A stretch of 62,028 nucleotides of DNA, taken from Clostridia bacterium. Its GTDB lineage: Bacteria > Bacillota > Clostridia > Christensenellales > Aristaeellaceae. Below, in pieces: positions 40,871 to 49,193 of this stretch. The notes below the pieces were generated by a model. The model was not told the DNA's origin. It made no database searches and was given only the letters and a program-made list of their open reading frames with translations. A program made the translations under genes and the position numbers. Numbering within the stretch: the first letter of the stretch is position 1; each line of letters opens with the position of its first letter. The stretch covers positions 1 through 62,028 of the forward strand of contig JAFXBE010000100.1 in assembly GCA_017516765.1 (NCBI GenBank), in the 5' to 3' direction.

Positions 40871-42622
40871 ATGAAGCTGCTCTTGCGATTGAGCCGGGAA
40901 GCTGTCCGGTACAAAAATCTCTACATTGTTGCGATCCTTTCCACTCTTGGGCTTACGGCGGTCAATCTGGCTGCCCCACGCGTACTGTCTGCTGCCACGG
41001 GCATCGTGGAGCGGGGCGTGGACGAAGCCGCCCTCCGCCGGATCGGGCTTCTGGCGCTGGTGTTGGTGGGGCTGTATCTGCTGCGCATCGTGTTCCGCTT
41101 CCTCAGCAATTACCTTGCCCACAAAGCGGCGTGGTACCTGGTGGGCGATCTGCGCACCAAGACCTACGACAAGCTGGAACGCCTGCATCTGGGCTATTTC
41201 CACGACAAGCAGACCGGCGACCTGATGAGCCGCATCGTTAACGATACCCGCGATTTTGAATTACTCTACGCCCACCTGATCCCGGATGTGATCACTCATC
41301 TGGTCACCTTTGCGGGTGTGCTCATCGTGCTGCTGACCATCAACTGGAAGCTGGCGCTGATCACCTGCGCACCGATCCCGCTTATCCTGCTCAGCGGCGT
41401 GATCTTTTCCAAGAAGGTGCGCCCCTTCTTCAAGGCTTCCCAGAAAAAGATGGGCGAGCTGAACGGCAAGCTGCAGGATAACCTGTCCGGCGTGCACGAG
41501 ATCCAGTCCTTTGGACGGGAAGGCTACGAGACCGAGCAGGTGAACATCAAGAATTTCGAACATATCAAGGCCATGCTCCATGCCCTCAAGCTGAGCGCGG
41601 TATTCCACCCCTCGGTAGAATTCGTTTCCTCCATCGGCACGGTGCTGGTGGTGGGTTTCGGCGGTCTGTTGGCCTTCAACGGTAATCTGAGCGTAGAGGA
41701 TATCGTTGCCTTTGTGCTGTATCTGGGCATGTTCTATGCCCCGGTATCCGGTCTTGCCAATCTGCTGGAAAGCATGCAGCAGTCCATGGCAGGTGCGGAG
41801 CGCGTGATGGCGGTGCTGGATGCACCCTTTGAAATTCAGGATAAGCCCGATGCCGCCGAACTGAAGAATGTGGAAGGCAGCATCATCTTTGAAGATGTGG
41901 ATTTCGCCTACGAAAACGGCATCCCTGTGCTCAACGGTGTTTCCTTCGAATGCAAGCCGGGCAAAATGCTGGCGCTGGTAGGCCCCACCGGCGTGGGCAA
42001 GACCACCCTTACCCAGCTGATTTCCCGTTTCTACGAGCCTACAGCAGGGCGTATCCTTGTGGATGGGCAGGATATTGCCTCCGTGACCATGGAAAGCCTG
42101 CGCCGCAATATTTCGCCCGTGCTGCAGGATACCTTCCTCTTCAACGGTACCATCGCCGAGAATATCGGCTACGCCAGCCCCGAGTCCTCCATGGAAGAGA
42201 TCGTGGAGGCAGCCAAAGCAGCCAATATTCACCAGGATATTCTGGAAATGCCCGACGGGTACGAGACACGGGTGGGCGAGCGGGGTCTGCGGCTTTCCGG
42301 CGGACAGAAGCAGCGTGTGGCCATTGCCCGCGCCATCCTGCGAAAATCGCCCATCATTATTCTGGACGAAGCCACCGCCTCTGTGGATGTGGAGACCGAA
42401 CGGCAGATCCAGAAGGCCATTGCGGGCATTGCCGGGCAGCGCACCATCATTGCCATCGCACACCGGCTTTCCACCATCCGCAATGCAGATCAGATCCTGG
42501 TGATCGAAGACGGACGTGTGGCAGAAAGCGGCACCCATCAGCAACTGGTGGAAAAGGATGGTATCTATGCCCGCATGCACCGGATCCAGTCCGCAGCCGC
42601 ACAGGAGGAAGGTATTGCCTGA
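40871..42622 (+). CDS. ABC exporter, fused membrane and ATPase domains (half-transporter)
   Basis: This 583-residue protein of the MsbA/BmrA type has six membrane helices in residues 1-310 and a C-terminal ATPase. The ATPase has Walker A GPTGVGKTTLTQ, Q-loop ISPVLQDTFLFNGTI, signature RLSGGQKQRVAIARAIL, Walker B IIILDEATASVD, and H-loop IAIAHRLSTIRNA. It works as a homodimer that exports lipids, drugs or peptides. AAAGGAGA at 40858-40865 sets the ATG at 40871. The next gene begins 25 bases downstream and may be co-transcribed. Confidence 0.95.
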   Translation: MKLLLRLSREAVRYKNLYIVAILSTLGLTAVNLAAPRVLSAATGIVERGVDEAALRRIGLLALVLVGLYLLRIVFRFLSNYLAHKAAWYLVGDLRTKTYDKLERLHLGYFHDKQTGDLMSRIVNDTRDFELLYAHLIPDVITHLVTFAGVLIVLLTINWKLALITCAPIPLILLSGVIFSKKVRPFFKASQKKMGELNGKLQDNLSGVHEIQSFGREGYETEQVNIKNFEHIKAMLHALKLSAVFHPSVEFVSSIGTVLVVGFGGLLAFNGNLSVEDIVAFVLYLGMFYAPVSGLANLLESMQQSMAGAERVMAVLDAPFEIQDKPDAAELKNVEGSIIFEDVDFAYENGIPVLNGVSFECKPGKMLALVGPTGVGKTTLTQLISRFYEPTAGRILVDGQDIASVTMESLRRNISPVLQDTFLFNGTIAENIGYASPESSMEEIVEAAKAANIHQDILEMPDGYETRVGERGLRLSGGQKQRVAIARAILRKSPIIILDEATASVDVETERQIQKAIAGIAGQRTIIAIAHRLSTIRNADQILVIEDGRVAESGTHQQLVEKDGIYARMHRIQSAAAQEEGIA

Positions 42623-42646
42623 TCTGAGAAAGAGGAGGTACCACGC

Positions 42647-43089
42647 GTGATCTACACCCCCATGACCAAAAAGGCGTTGAAGCTGTGCTTTGATGCCCAT
42701 CGGGATCAGCTGGACAAAGCGGTATGCCTTATGTGTTCCATCCCTTTCATCTGGCAGAGCAGATGGATAACGAAGATGCGGTGATCCTTGCCCTTCTGCA
42801 TGATGTGGTGGAGGATACCCCCACCACGCAGGAGGATCTGCGCCGCATGGGTTTCCCGGAAAACGTGCTGGAAGCCCTCAGGCTGCTGACCCACGATGAT
42901 GCCGTACCCTATATGGACTATGTGGCCCTGATCGCCCAAAACCCGCTGGCAAGGCAGGTAAAGCTGGCAGACCTGCGCCACAACAGCGATCTGTCCCGCC
43001 TGGATACGGTGGATGAATACGCTCTTACCCGTCAGGCAAAGTATTTCCGTGCCATCGCCCTTCTGGAAAACGAACAGCCGAAAGAATGA
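42647..43089 (+). pseudogene. HD-domain phosphohydrolase gene with a one-base frameshift
   Basis: A GTG at 42647, well spaced from AGAGGAGG, starts MIYTPMTKKALKLCFDAHRD, the normal N-terminus of small RelA/SpoT-like HD proteins of Firmicutes. That frame runs into unrelated sequence just after LDKA. From about 42719 the next frame continues correctly as GMPYVFHPFHLAEQMDNEDA, LALLHDVVEDT (the HD metal motif) and KLADLRHNSDLSRL. The junction is AAAGCGG (42716-42722), where one extra A would restore a single frame of about 147 codons. It may be a real pseudogene, a sequencing error in a short A-run, or recoding. If intact, it would hydrolyse a nucleotide phosphate. Confidence 0.75.
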
Positions 43090-43096
43090 ACGTTCA

Positions 43097-43125
43097 TTGA
43101 CGTATTTGGCAGATATTGCTATACT
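43097..43125 (+). promoter_or_regulatory. Sigma-A type promoter of glutamine synthetase
   Basis: TTGACG (43097-43102), 17 bases, TATACT (43120-43125), 31 bases before the ATG. Confidence 0.7.
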
Positions 43126-43156
43126 ATACCCAACATACATAAGGAGTGATCTTCCC

Positions 43157-44584
43157 ATGGCTAAAACTGTACAGGATATCCTGAACCTGATCCGGGAGCA
43201 GGGTATCAAAATGGTCGACTTCAAAATGGTGGATATCAACGGTCAATACCGCCATGTTACCATCCCCGCCGAAAACTTCTCCGAAGACACCATGAAGGCC
43301 GGTATCGGCTTTGATGCCTCCAACTACGGCTATGCTGTGGTCGAAAAGAGCGACATGGTCTTTATCCCCGACCCCGACACCGCCATCGTGGATCCCTTCT
43401 GCTCCATCCCCACCCTGTCCATGACCGGCAACGCCATGATCATCGACAGCCCCGAGAACCGTCCCCTGCCCCAGTACCCCCGCAACATCGTGCTGGCTGC
43501 CGAACAGTACATGCGTGATCTTGGCATCGCCGATACCATGTACATCCTGCCTGAATTCGAGTTCTATCTCTTTGACGAGGTAAGCTGGGATGTGCAGGGC
43601 AACAACATCGGCGTTGCGTTGGATACCAAGCAGTCCTACTGGAACAGCGCCACCCAGGGACAGGGCATTGTGGTGCCCAAGCAGAAGAACTACCATATCG
43701 CCAAGCCCTTTGACGATACCTACGAGTGCCGCAGCGAAATGGTCATGCTCATGAAGGACGCGGGCATCGACATCAACTACCACCACCCCGAAGTGGCTGC
43801 CTCCGGTCAGTTCGAGATCGAGCCCCAGCTGGGCGTAATGTCCAAAATGGCCGATGCCACCATGTGGATCAAGTACATCATCCACAACACCGCCCTCAAG
43901 TACGGCAAGAGCGCCACTTTCATGCCCAAGCCCGTGTATGGCGAGGCCGGCAACGGCATGCACGTGCATATGCTGCTGATGAAGGAAGGTCAGCCTGTTT
44001 TCGCCGGCAGCGACGAGGACTATGCCAAGCTGAGCAAGGAGGCCCACTACTTTATGGGCGGTCTGCTCAAGCACATCAACTCCCTGTGCGCCCTCACCAA
44101 CCCCAGCACCAACTCCTTCAAGCGTCTGGTGCCCGGCTTTGAGGCTCCCGTCACCGTGGGCTATGCCACCTCCAACCGCAGCGCGGTCATCCGCATCCCC
44201 GCCTATGCCAAGAGCGCCGACCGCCGCCGCTTCGAGCTGCGCAACCCCGATGCCACCTGCAACCCCTACTTCTGCTACGCCGCCATCCTGATGGCCGGTC
44301 TGGACGGCATCAAGAATCAGATTGATCCTCACGCCGAAGGTTGGGGCCCCTACGATGTGAACCTCTACCACCTGAGCGACGAGGAAAAGGCCAAGCTGAA
44401 GCATCTGCCCACCCGTCTGGAGGATGCGCTGGATGCGCTGGAGCAGGATCACGACTACCTGACCGCCGGCGGCGTCTTCCCCGAAACGCTGCTGAAGAAC
44501 TTCATCGCCGCCAAGCGCGAGGAGTGCCGTCAGATGGCCGCCATTCCCCATCCCGCCGAGTTTGATAAGTACTATAACCTGTAA
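43157..44584 (+). CDS. glnA: Type I glutamine synthetase
   Basis: This 475-residue enzyme joins ammonia to glutamate using ATP in the cytoplasm. Landmarks are the beta-grasp N-terminus (IKMVDFKMVDINGQYRHVTI), the metal-ligand segment LPEFEFYLFD, GQFEIEPQLGVM, the ATP-site PVYGEAGNGMHVHMLLMKEG, NSFKRLVPGFEAPVTVGYAT, and RFELRNPDATCNPYFCYAAI. A tyrosine sits in VNLYHLSDEEKAKLKHLP, the place of the adenylylation loop of beta-type enzymes, but the NLYDLP motif is not kept. AAGGAG is about nine bases from the ATG. It has its own promoter, and no GlnR site was recognised. Confidence 0.96.
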   Translation: MAKTVQDILNLIREQGIKMVDFKMVDINGQYRHVTIPAENFSEDTMKAGIGFDASNYGYAVVEKSDMVFIPDPDTAIVDPFCSIPTLSMTGNAMIIDSPENRPLPQYPRNIVLAAEQYMRDLGIADTMYILPEFEFYLFDEVSWDVQGNNIGVALDTKQSYWNSATQGQGIVVPKQKNYHIAKPFDDTYECRSEMVMLMKDAGIDINYHHPEVAASGQFEIEPQLGVMSKMADATMWIKYIIHNTALKYGKSATFMPKPVYGEAGNGMHVHMLLMKEGQPVFAGSDEDYAKLSKEAHYFMGGLLKHINSLCALTNPSTNSFKRLVPGFEAPVTVGYATSNRSAVIRIPAYAKSADRRRFELRNPDATCNPYFCYAAILMAGLDGIKNQIDPHAEGWGPYDVNLYHLSDEEKAKLKHLPTRLEDALDALEQDHDYLTAGGVFPETLLKNFIAAKREECRQMAAIPHPAEFDKYYNL

Positions 44585-44596
44585 TGACCGTTTCTG

Positions 44597-44625
44597 CTGC
44601 CCCACTGCTTGCATTGGGGCGGCTT
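44597..44625 (+). terminator. Probable weak terminator of glnA
   Basis: GCCCCA (44599-44604) pairs with TGGGGC (44615-44620), extendable by neighbouring bases. Only a short T-rich tail follows. Confidence 0.5.
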
Positions 44626-44652
44626 TCATGTTGTCCGTAAGGAGGAATCGCT

Positions 44653-45063
44653 GTGGAATACCGTCTGGCAACCCCGCAGGATGCAGAGATAATCTGCCGC
44701 TTCGTTGATGACCGGCAGACCCTGTATCGTAAAAAGGATGTTCTGTCCTTTCTGCAACGCGAGGAAACAACAGCTTTTCTGGCCGTGGAAGAGGATGTTG
44801 CAGGTTTCGCTTATGGCTATGCGCTCTACCGTCCAGACGGCAGAAAAGACTTTTATCTGCATTCCATTGATGTTGCAGATCATTTGCAAGGGTCCGGCTA
44901 CGGTACGGCGCTGATGCGCTTCATCGATGATTGGCGAAAGGCTGGCGGATTCCGAAAGCTGTTTCTTGTAACCAACAGATGCAACAAAAGCGCATGCCGG
45001 TGTTATGAAAAAGCAGGCGGAACCACCGCATCGGATGATGATGTAGTCTATGTGTTTGAATAG
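44653..45063 (+). CDS. GNAT-family N-acetyltransferase, AAC(3)-I-like in pattern
   Basis: This 136-residue protein starts with GTG (AAGGAGG upstream). The acetyl-CoA loop is DHLQGSGYGTALMRFIDDW, and the later motif is NRCNKSACRCYEKAGG followed by DDDVVYVFE. The end pattern (CYEKxGG...DDVxYVF) is like aminoglycoside 3-N-acetyltransferases of type I and their many relatives of unknown substrate. It transfers acetyl groups from acetyl-CoA. Resistance should not be inferred from this alone. It has a separate terminator and may be read from glnA through the weak hairpin. Confidence 0.8.
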   Translation: MEYRLATPQDAEIICRFVDDRQTLYRKKDVLSFLQREETTAFLAVEEDVAGFAYGYALYRPDGRKDFYLHSIDVADHLQGSGYGTALMRFIDDWRKAGGFRKLFLVTNRCNKSACRCYEKAGGTTASDDDVVYVFE

Positions 45064-45077
45064 AACAATGAAAAAAA

Positions 45078-45122
45078 CAAACAGAGCCGTTGCTGAACGA
45101 ACATCAGCAACGGCTCTGTTTT
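45078..45122. terminator. Bidirectional terminator
   Basis: AACAGAGCCGTTGCTGA (45080-45096) pairs perfectly with TCAGCAACGGCTCTGTT (45104-45120), with A-rich and T-rich flanks. It serves the convergent GNAT and esterase genes. Confidence 0.9.
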
Positions 45123-45144
45123 GTATCGTTGTCCCGCCGGTGTC

Positions 45145-46206
45145 TTACCACCTCATCAGTTCCTTCACGAACGCAGTCAGCCGCGCGGCGGCCTTGTCGT
45201 GGGTCACGATGGAGGGGTGCCAGTCCGCAGCGTAGCCGTCCTCCGCCAACTGCACGGGGAAGGGCATGCAGGCGATGTTGCTGTCGCCGGTCTGGGCGGT
45301 ATAGTCGGCGGCGGCAGCCTCCACAGCGGGATACAGCCGGTCGCCCATCATGCCCAGCACGCACAGGATTTTGGCATCCGGGTTGTGGGAGCGCACCTTC
45401 TTGAGAAATGCGGTGTAGTTCTGCCGGTAATCCAGTTGGCGGTCGGCATGGTCAAGGCAGTAGGAGTCGTCGTTTGTGCCCAGATTGATGATGATCAGCT
45501 CGGGCGTGAAATCGAAACGCCAGTCGATCTCCTGGGGCTTCATGCCCAGATAGTTGCCGTAGGAAAAGCCCAGCTTGTCGTAGTACCGGGGCAGGATCTG
45601 ATCCACCTTCTCCTCTGCCGTGGCGGTATAGCCGGAAATGATGCCGTAGCCGCTGAGGGAAACAAGGCTGTAATCAGCATTCAACGCCTGTGCAGTCTTG
45701 TAGGCATAGGCCTTGGTGGTATCCTCGGTGCCGGTGACGAAATGGTGCTCACCGTCCAGATCGTCGGTGCCGTAGCCGCAGGTAATGGAATCGCCCACGA
45801 TTTCGATGCGGTGGGGCTTATCTGCTGCAGGGTAAATACGATCCTCCGTATCCACGGCGATCTGCTTGATGGCGCAGGTGGACATGGCGCTTTCCGACAG
45901 TTTGATGATGCGCACCTCCACCGGCTGTGCGCTGTCGGCTTCAAACACGGTGTAGGTCTTCTTGGGTGCATCGATCAGCTCTTCCACCACCCGCTGCCCG
46001 TTCACTTCGATGGCAAGTCGCACCTGATTGTCTGTTGCAGCTGCATCGGCGGCAGTGCTGTCTCCGGCGATGGTTACGGAGCAGTGCTTCCCTGTAAAGG
46101 TGAACGCTGCGCCGGAGCCGGAATAGGCCATCCACAGGGTTTCGTTGAGCAGCTGGGTGCGTCCGAGAGGCTTCAGGTTTTGATAGGAGGGAGTAAAGAT
46201 CTTCAT
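45145..46206 (-). CDS. CE2-like carbohydrate esterase (jelly-roll plus SGNH domain)
   Basis: This 353-residue protein has no signal peptide. The N-terminal 130 residues form a beta-sandwich (LWMAYSGSGAAFTFTGKHCS, YTVFEADSAQPVEVRIIKLS). The SGNH domain shows EIVGDSITCGYG with the Ser nucleophile, PELIIINLGTNDDSYC, and YAADWHPSIVTHDKAA with the catalytic His. This two-domain layout is that of family CE2 acetyl-xylan/deacetylases, although most of those are secreted. It likely removes acetyl groups from imported oligosaccharides. The ATG at 46206 has GGAG upstream. It is divergent from spoIIGA. Confidence 0.85.
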   Translation of the reverse strand: MKIFTPSYQNLKPLGRTQLLNETLWMAYSGSGAAFTFTGKHCSVTIAGDSTAADAAATDNQVRLAIEVNGQRVVEELIDAPKKTYTVFEADSAQPVEVRIIKLSESAMSTCAIKQIAVDTEDRIYPAADKPHRIEIVGDSITCGYGTDDLDGEHHFVTGTEDTTKAYAYKTAQALNADYSLVSLSGYGIISGYTATAEEKVDQILPRYYDKLGFSYGNYLGMKPQEIDWRFDFTPELIIINLGTNDDSYCLDHADRQLDYRQNYTAFLKKVRSHNPDAKILCVLGMMGDRLYPAVEAAAADYTAQTGDSNIACMPFPVQLAEDGYAADWHPSIVTHDKAAARLTAFVKELMRW

Positions 46207-46251
46207 GGCGGTCAGACTCCGTTTCTTCGTTTGGTGGTGGGGAATAAGCTT

Positions 46252-46281
46252 ATCATAGCATAAACGGGCGGCGGGATACAA
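46252..46281 (-). promoter_or_regulatory. Promoter of the CE2-like esterase gene
   Basis: On the minus strand: TTGTAT (46281-46276), 18 bases, TATGAT (46257-46252), 45 bases before the start codon. Confidence 0.55.
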
Positions 46282-46288
46282 TAGCGGG

Positions 46289-46355
46289 TTTCGCCGGCTT
46301 TCGCCAGCCTTCGCAGCAGGTTTCGACGCCGGTTTGCCGCGGTTTCGCCTATACT
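46289..46355 (+). promoter_or_regulatory. Phased TTTCGCC-type repeat array and -10 box upstream of spoIIGA
   Basis: Six related heptads start at 46289, 46299, 46309, 46321, 46332 and 46343 (TTTCGCC, TTTCGCC, CTTCGCA, TTTCGAC, GTTTGCC, TTTCGCC), spaced 10-12 bases, about one helix turn. The last abuts TATACT (46350-46355). The spoIIG promoter of Bacillus is activated by Spo0A bound to TGTCGAA-type boxes. The complement of TTTCGAC (GTCGAAA) matches that core in six of seven places, and the others more loosely. I infer a Spo0A-dependent promoter. Confidence 0.45.
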
Positions 46356-46383
46356 TGTTCCATCACCTGCGGGAGGGAATAGC

Positions 46384-47142
46384 ATGCTGCCGGGAGAGGT
46401 CTATGTGGTTGGTAATGCACTGTTGTGCGGCTGTGCTTTGCCCCTTGGGGGCAAGCTGGCAGGGGCGGAGCACCCGGGAACGGTACGGCTTTTGGAAGCC
46501 GCGGCGCTGGCGGGCATTCTGGCGGCAGCCGGTGTTTTCTTGCCGCTGCTTGGTCTTCTCGGGCTGCCCCTGTGTGTATGGCTGGCTTACCGTACGCAGG
46601 GCAGGGCCGCTGTTCTGCGCTGCATCGTGACCACACTGTGTGCCTCGCTGCTGCTGGGCGGAGCTGTGACTGCGCTTCTGGAGCAGGGGTTGCATCCCTG
46701 GGCGGCAGCGGGAGCTGCCATTTTGCTGGAGGGTTTGTTGTATCTGCTCATCCGGCTGCTGCCCTGCGTGCTCCGTGAGGTTCGCCATGTGGAGCTGCGG
46801 GTGGGGGAGCGGAGCATCATGCTTCCTGCCATGGTGGACAGCGGCAACCTGATGCGCGACCCTATTACATCGCTGCCGGTACTGGTCATTCCTCTGGGCG
46901 CAGCCCATGCCCTTTACCCGGAGGCGGACAGCCTTGATAAACTGCATGCCCTGCCCAAAGGCTTCCGGCTTCTGCATGTGCGTACAGCAGCCGGTGCAGG
47001 GCTTCTGCCCATGTTCCGTCCGGATCGCTGCTGGCTCTATCTGGACGGGCGGCGGCAGGAGGCGCGGCTGCTGGCGGCGGTAGCGGGACGGGAGTACCGT
47101 GGCGCGCAGGCGTTGGTTCCGCTGTGCGCCATACGGGAATAG
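46384..47142 (+). CDS. spoIIGA: Sigma-E processing peptidase SpoIIGA
   Basis: This 252-residue membrane protease activates pro-sigma-E in the mother cell. The first about 125 residues form five or so membrane helices ([57 protein letters not shown]). The C-terminal half is a retropepsin-like aspartic protease domain with [20 protein letters not shown]; the catalytic residue is Asp152. It is shorter than the Bacillus protein (about 309). GGGAGGG at 46371-46377 supports the ATG. The sigma gene begins 17 bases after its stop, the arrangement seen in spore formers generally. Confidence 0.9.
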   Translation: MLPGEVYVVGNALLCGCALPLGGKLAGAEHPGTVRLLEAAALAGILAAAGVFLPLLGLLGLPLCVWLAYRTQGRAAVLRCIVTTLCASLLLGGAVTALLEQGLHPWAAAGAAILLEGLLYLLIRLLPCVLREVRHVELRVGERSIMLPAMVDSGNLMRDPITSLPVLVIPLGAAHALYPEADSLDKLHALPKGFRLLHVRTAAGAGLLPMFRPDRCWLYLDGRRQEARLLAAVAGREYRGAQALVPLCAIRE

Positions 47143-47159
47143 AAAGGAGAATGGAATTT

Positions 47160-47873
47160 ATGCAGCAATCATCCCATTCGTTGCAGCTGTCTTTTCAACG
47201 GCTGCTGGCAAGACTTTTTCCCCAGGAGATCTTTTACATCGGCGGGCCCGATCCTCTTCCTCCGCCCCTCAGCCCGGAGGAAGAGCGGGAAGCCACCCTG
47301 CGCCTTGGGCAGAACGATGAAAACGCCCGGGCGTTGCTGATCGAGCACAACCTGCGGCTGGTGGTGTTCATCGCCCGCCGCTTTGAAAACACCGGCATCC
47401 TTCTGGAGGATCTGATCTCCATCGGCACCATCGGGCTGATCAAGGCCGTGGGTACCTTCGATTGCAGCAAGAAGATCAAGATGGCCACCTATGCCAGCCG
47501 CTGCATTGAAAACGAGATCCTGATGTTTCTGCGAAAAACCAGCAAGCTGAAGCTGGAGGTAAGTCTGGACGAGCCCCTGAAAACCGACTGGGACGGCAAC
47601 GAGCTGCTGCTCAGCGATGTGCTGGGCACCCGACCCGATACCGTCAGCTGGAAGCTGGATCAGGAGATCGAGCGGGATATTCTGCGGGATGCCCTCAGCC
47701 ATCTGGGGGAGCGGGAGAAGCAGATCATCATGCTGCGTTTCGGGCTGGGCGGACACAAGGAGCTTACCCAGAAAGAAGTGGCAGATCTGCTGGGCATTTC
47801 CCAGAGCTACATTTCCCGGCTGGAAAAACGTATCCTTTCCCGCCTGCAGACCGAACTGAAAAGGATCGGCTGA
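47160..47873 (+). CDS. sigE: Sporulation sigma factor sigma-E (pro-form)
   Basis: This 237-residue protein, close to the 239 of Bacillus, carries a hydrophobic N-terminal pro-region ([20 protein letters not shown]) normally removed by SpoIIGA. Region 2 is [59 protein letters not shown]. Region 4 is [43 protein letters not shown]. It directs early mother-cell transcription. The ATG at 47160 is ten bases from AAAGGAG; the ATG at 47151 is too close to it. Its pairing with spoIIGA makes the assignment firm and marks the organism as a spore former. Confidence 0.95.
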   Translation: MQQSSHSLQLSFQRLLARLFPQEIFYIGGPDPLPPPLSPEEEREATLRLGQNDENARALLIEHNLRLVVFIARRFENTGILLEDLISIGTIGLIKAVGTFDCSKKIKMATYASRCIENEILMFLRKTSKLKLEVSLDEPLKTDWDGNELLLSDVLGTRPDTVSWKLDQEIERDILRDALSHLGEREKQIIMLRFGLGGHKELTQKEVADLLGISQSYISRLEKRILSRLQTELKRIG

Positions 47874-47956
47874 GCTGTACAGATGCTCCCTTGCTGTGGT
47901 ATACTACCGGGTGATGGCGGCGCAGAAGCAGCCGCCGGTATTGGGAGGTACACACC

Positions 47957-49027
47957 ATGAGCAAAAAGATCGTGCTGACGGGCGGCGGTACCGCCGGTCA
48001 TGTTACGCCCCACCTGAGTCTGATCCCCAGACTGAAGGAAATGGGCTACGAGATCCACTATATCGGTACGGAAGGTGGCATCGAACACCAGATGATCGCC
48101 CAGATCCCCGGTGTTACCTATCATTCCGTCAAGAGCGGCAAGCTGCGCCGTTACTTCAGCCTGCAGAACTTCACCGACCCCTTCAAGGTCATCTGGGGGG
48201 CGTTCCAGTCCATCGGTCTGATGCGTAAGCTCAAGCCCAATGTATGTTTTTCCAAGGGCGGCTTCGTCAGCGTGCCGGTGGTCATCGGCGCATGGCTGTG
48301 CCGTGTGCCTGCGGTCTGCCACGAAAGCGACCTGACCCCCGGTCTTGCCAACCGCATCTGCGCCAAGTTTGCCACCAAGGTAGCCACCACCTTCCCTGAG
48401 TGCGCCGAATCGCTGGGCGAGAAGGGTGTCAATACCGGCACGCCGCTGCGCCCGGAGCTGTTCCGGGGCAGCCGCGGGGCGGGTCTTGCCATGGCGGGCT
48501 TTGATGGGCAGAAGCCGGTTCTGCTTATGACCGGCGGCAGCCTTGGCGCACAGAGCGTGAACAAGTGCCTGCGGGAAGCCCTGCCCAACCTGCTGCCAAA
48601 GATGGATGTGCTCCATCTGTGCGGCAAGGGCAATCTGGACGAAAGCCTGCTGGATGTAAAGGGCTACTGCCAGAAGGAATTCCTTTCTGCCGAAATGGCC
48701 GATGCGCTGGCAGTGGCCGATCTGGTGCTCAGCCGCGCAGGCAGCAATACCCTCAGCGAACTGTTGGCGCTGCATAAGCCCATGCTGCTGGTGCCCTATC
48801 CGCTGGGCGCAAGCCGGGGCGACCAGATCCAGAACGCCAAGAGCTTCCAGAAGCAGGGACTTGCCCGTGTGCTGATGCAGGAGGACATGACCCCCGAAAC
48901 CATGACCGCCGCGTTGGAAAGCCTGCTTGAGGAGCGGGACGAACTGGAAAAAACGCTGGCTGCCTACCCCGTACAGGATGGCACCGAGCCTGTGCTGGAG
49001 CTGATCCGGCAGGCAGAAAAAGCCTGA
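47957..49027 (+). CDS. murG: MurG, UDP-GlcNAc:lipid I N-acetylglucosaminyltransferase
   Basis: This 356-residue enzyme makes lipid II from lipid I at the inner face of the membrane, the last cytoplasmic step of peptidoglycan synthesis. Motifs are IVLTGGGTAGHVTPHLSLIP (acceptor and phosphate loop), CFSKGGFVSVPVVIGAWL, VCHESDLTPGLANRI, LLMTGGSLGAQSVN and DLVLSRAGSNTLSELLALHK (UDP-GlcNAc site). GGGAGG lies upstream of the ATG. It follows sigE, with a TATACT box near 47900 that could provide its own promoter. It is outside the usual division/cell-wall cluster, so it may be a sporulation-linked or relocated copy. Confidence 0.93.
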   Translation: MSKKIVLTGGGTAGHVTPHLSLIPRLKEMGYEIHYIGTEGGIEHQMIAQIPGVTYHSVKSGKLRRYFSLQNFTDPFKVIWGAFQSIGLMRKLKPNVCFSKGGFVSVPVVIGAWLCRVPAVCHESDLTPGLANRICAKFATKVATTFPECAESLGEKGVNTGTPLRPELFRGSRGAGLAMAGFDGQKPVLLMTGGSLGAQSVNKCLREALPNLLPKMDVLHLCGKGNLDESLLDVKGYCQKEFLSAEMADALAVADLVLSRAGSNTLSELLALHKPMLLVPYPLGASRGDQIQNAKSFQKQGLARVLMQEDMTPETMTAALESLLEERDELEKTLAAYPVQDGTEPVLELIRQAEKA

Positions 49028-49113
49028 TGCGGTTTCTCTTTTCCACAGAAGCCACAGATTACAAAACTGAAAAACGGCAAAGCTGCTTACAATAGCGGTA
49101 GCCGAAGCAGCAG

Positions 49114-49149
49114 CGGCTGCCGGACGCACCAGCGTTCCGGCAGCCGTTT
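49114..49149 (+). terminator. Hairpin terminator after murG
   Basis: CGGCTGCCGGA (49114-49124) pairs with TCCGGCAGCCG (49136-49146), followed by only three T. It could also act as a leader element for the downstream transporter operon. Confidence 0.6.
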
Positions 49150-49193
49150 GCTATGCTTCTTTCAGAAAAGCGGTATGGAAGGATGGAGGAAAC

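Noticed and set aside
42724..43089. HD gene taken as an intact 121-residue protein starting at ATG 42724
   Set aside because: There is no ribosome site before 42724, and the conserved N-terminus is found in the neighbouring frame with a good GTG start, so a frameshift explains it better.
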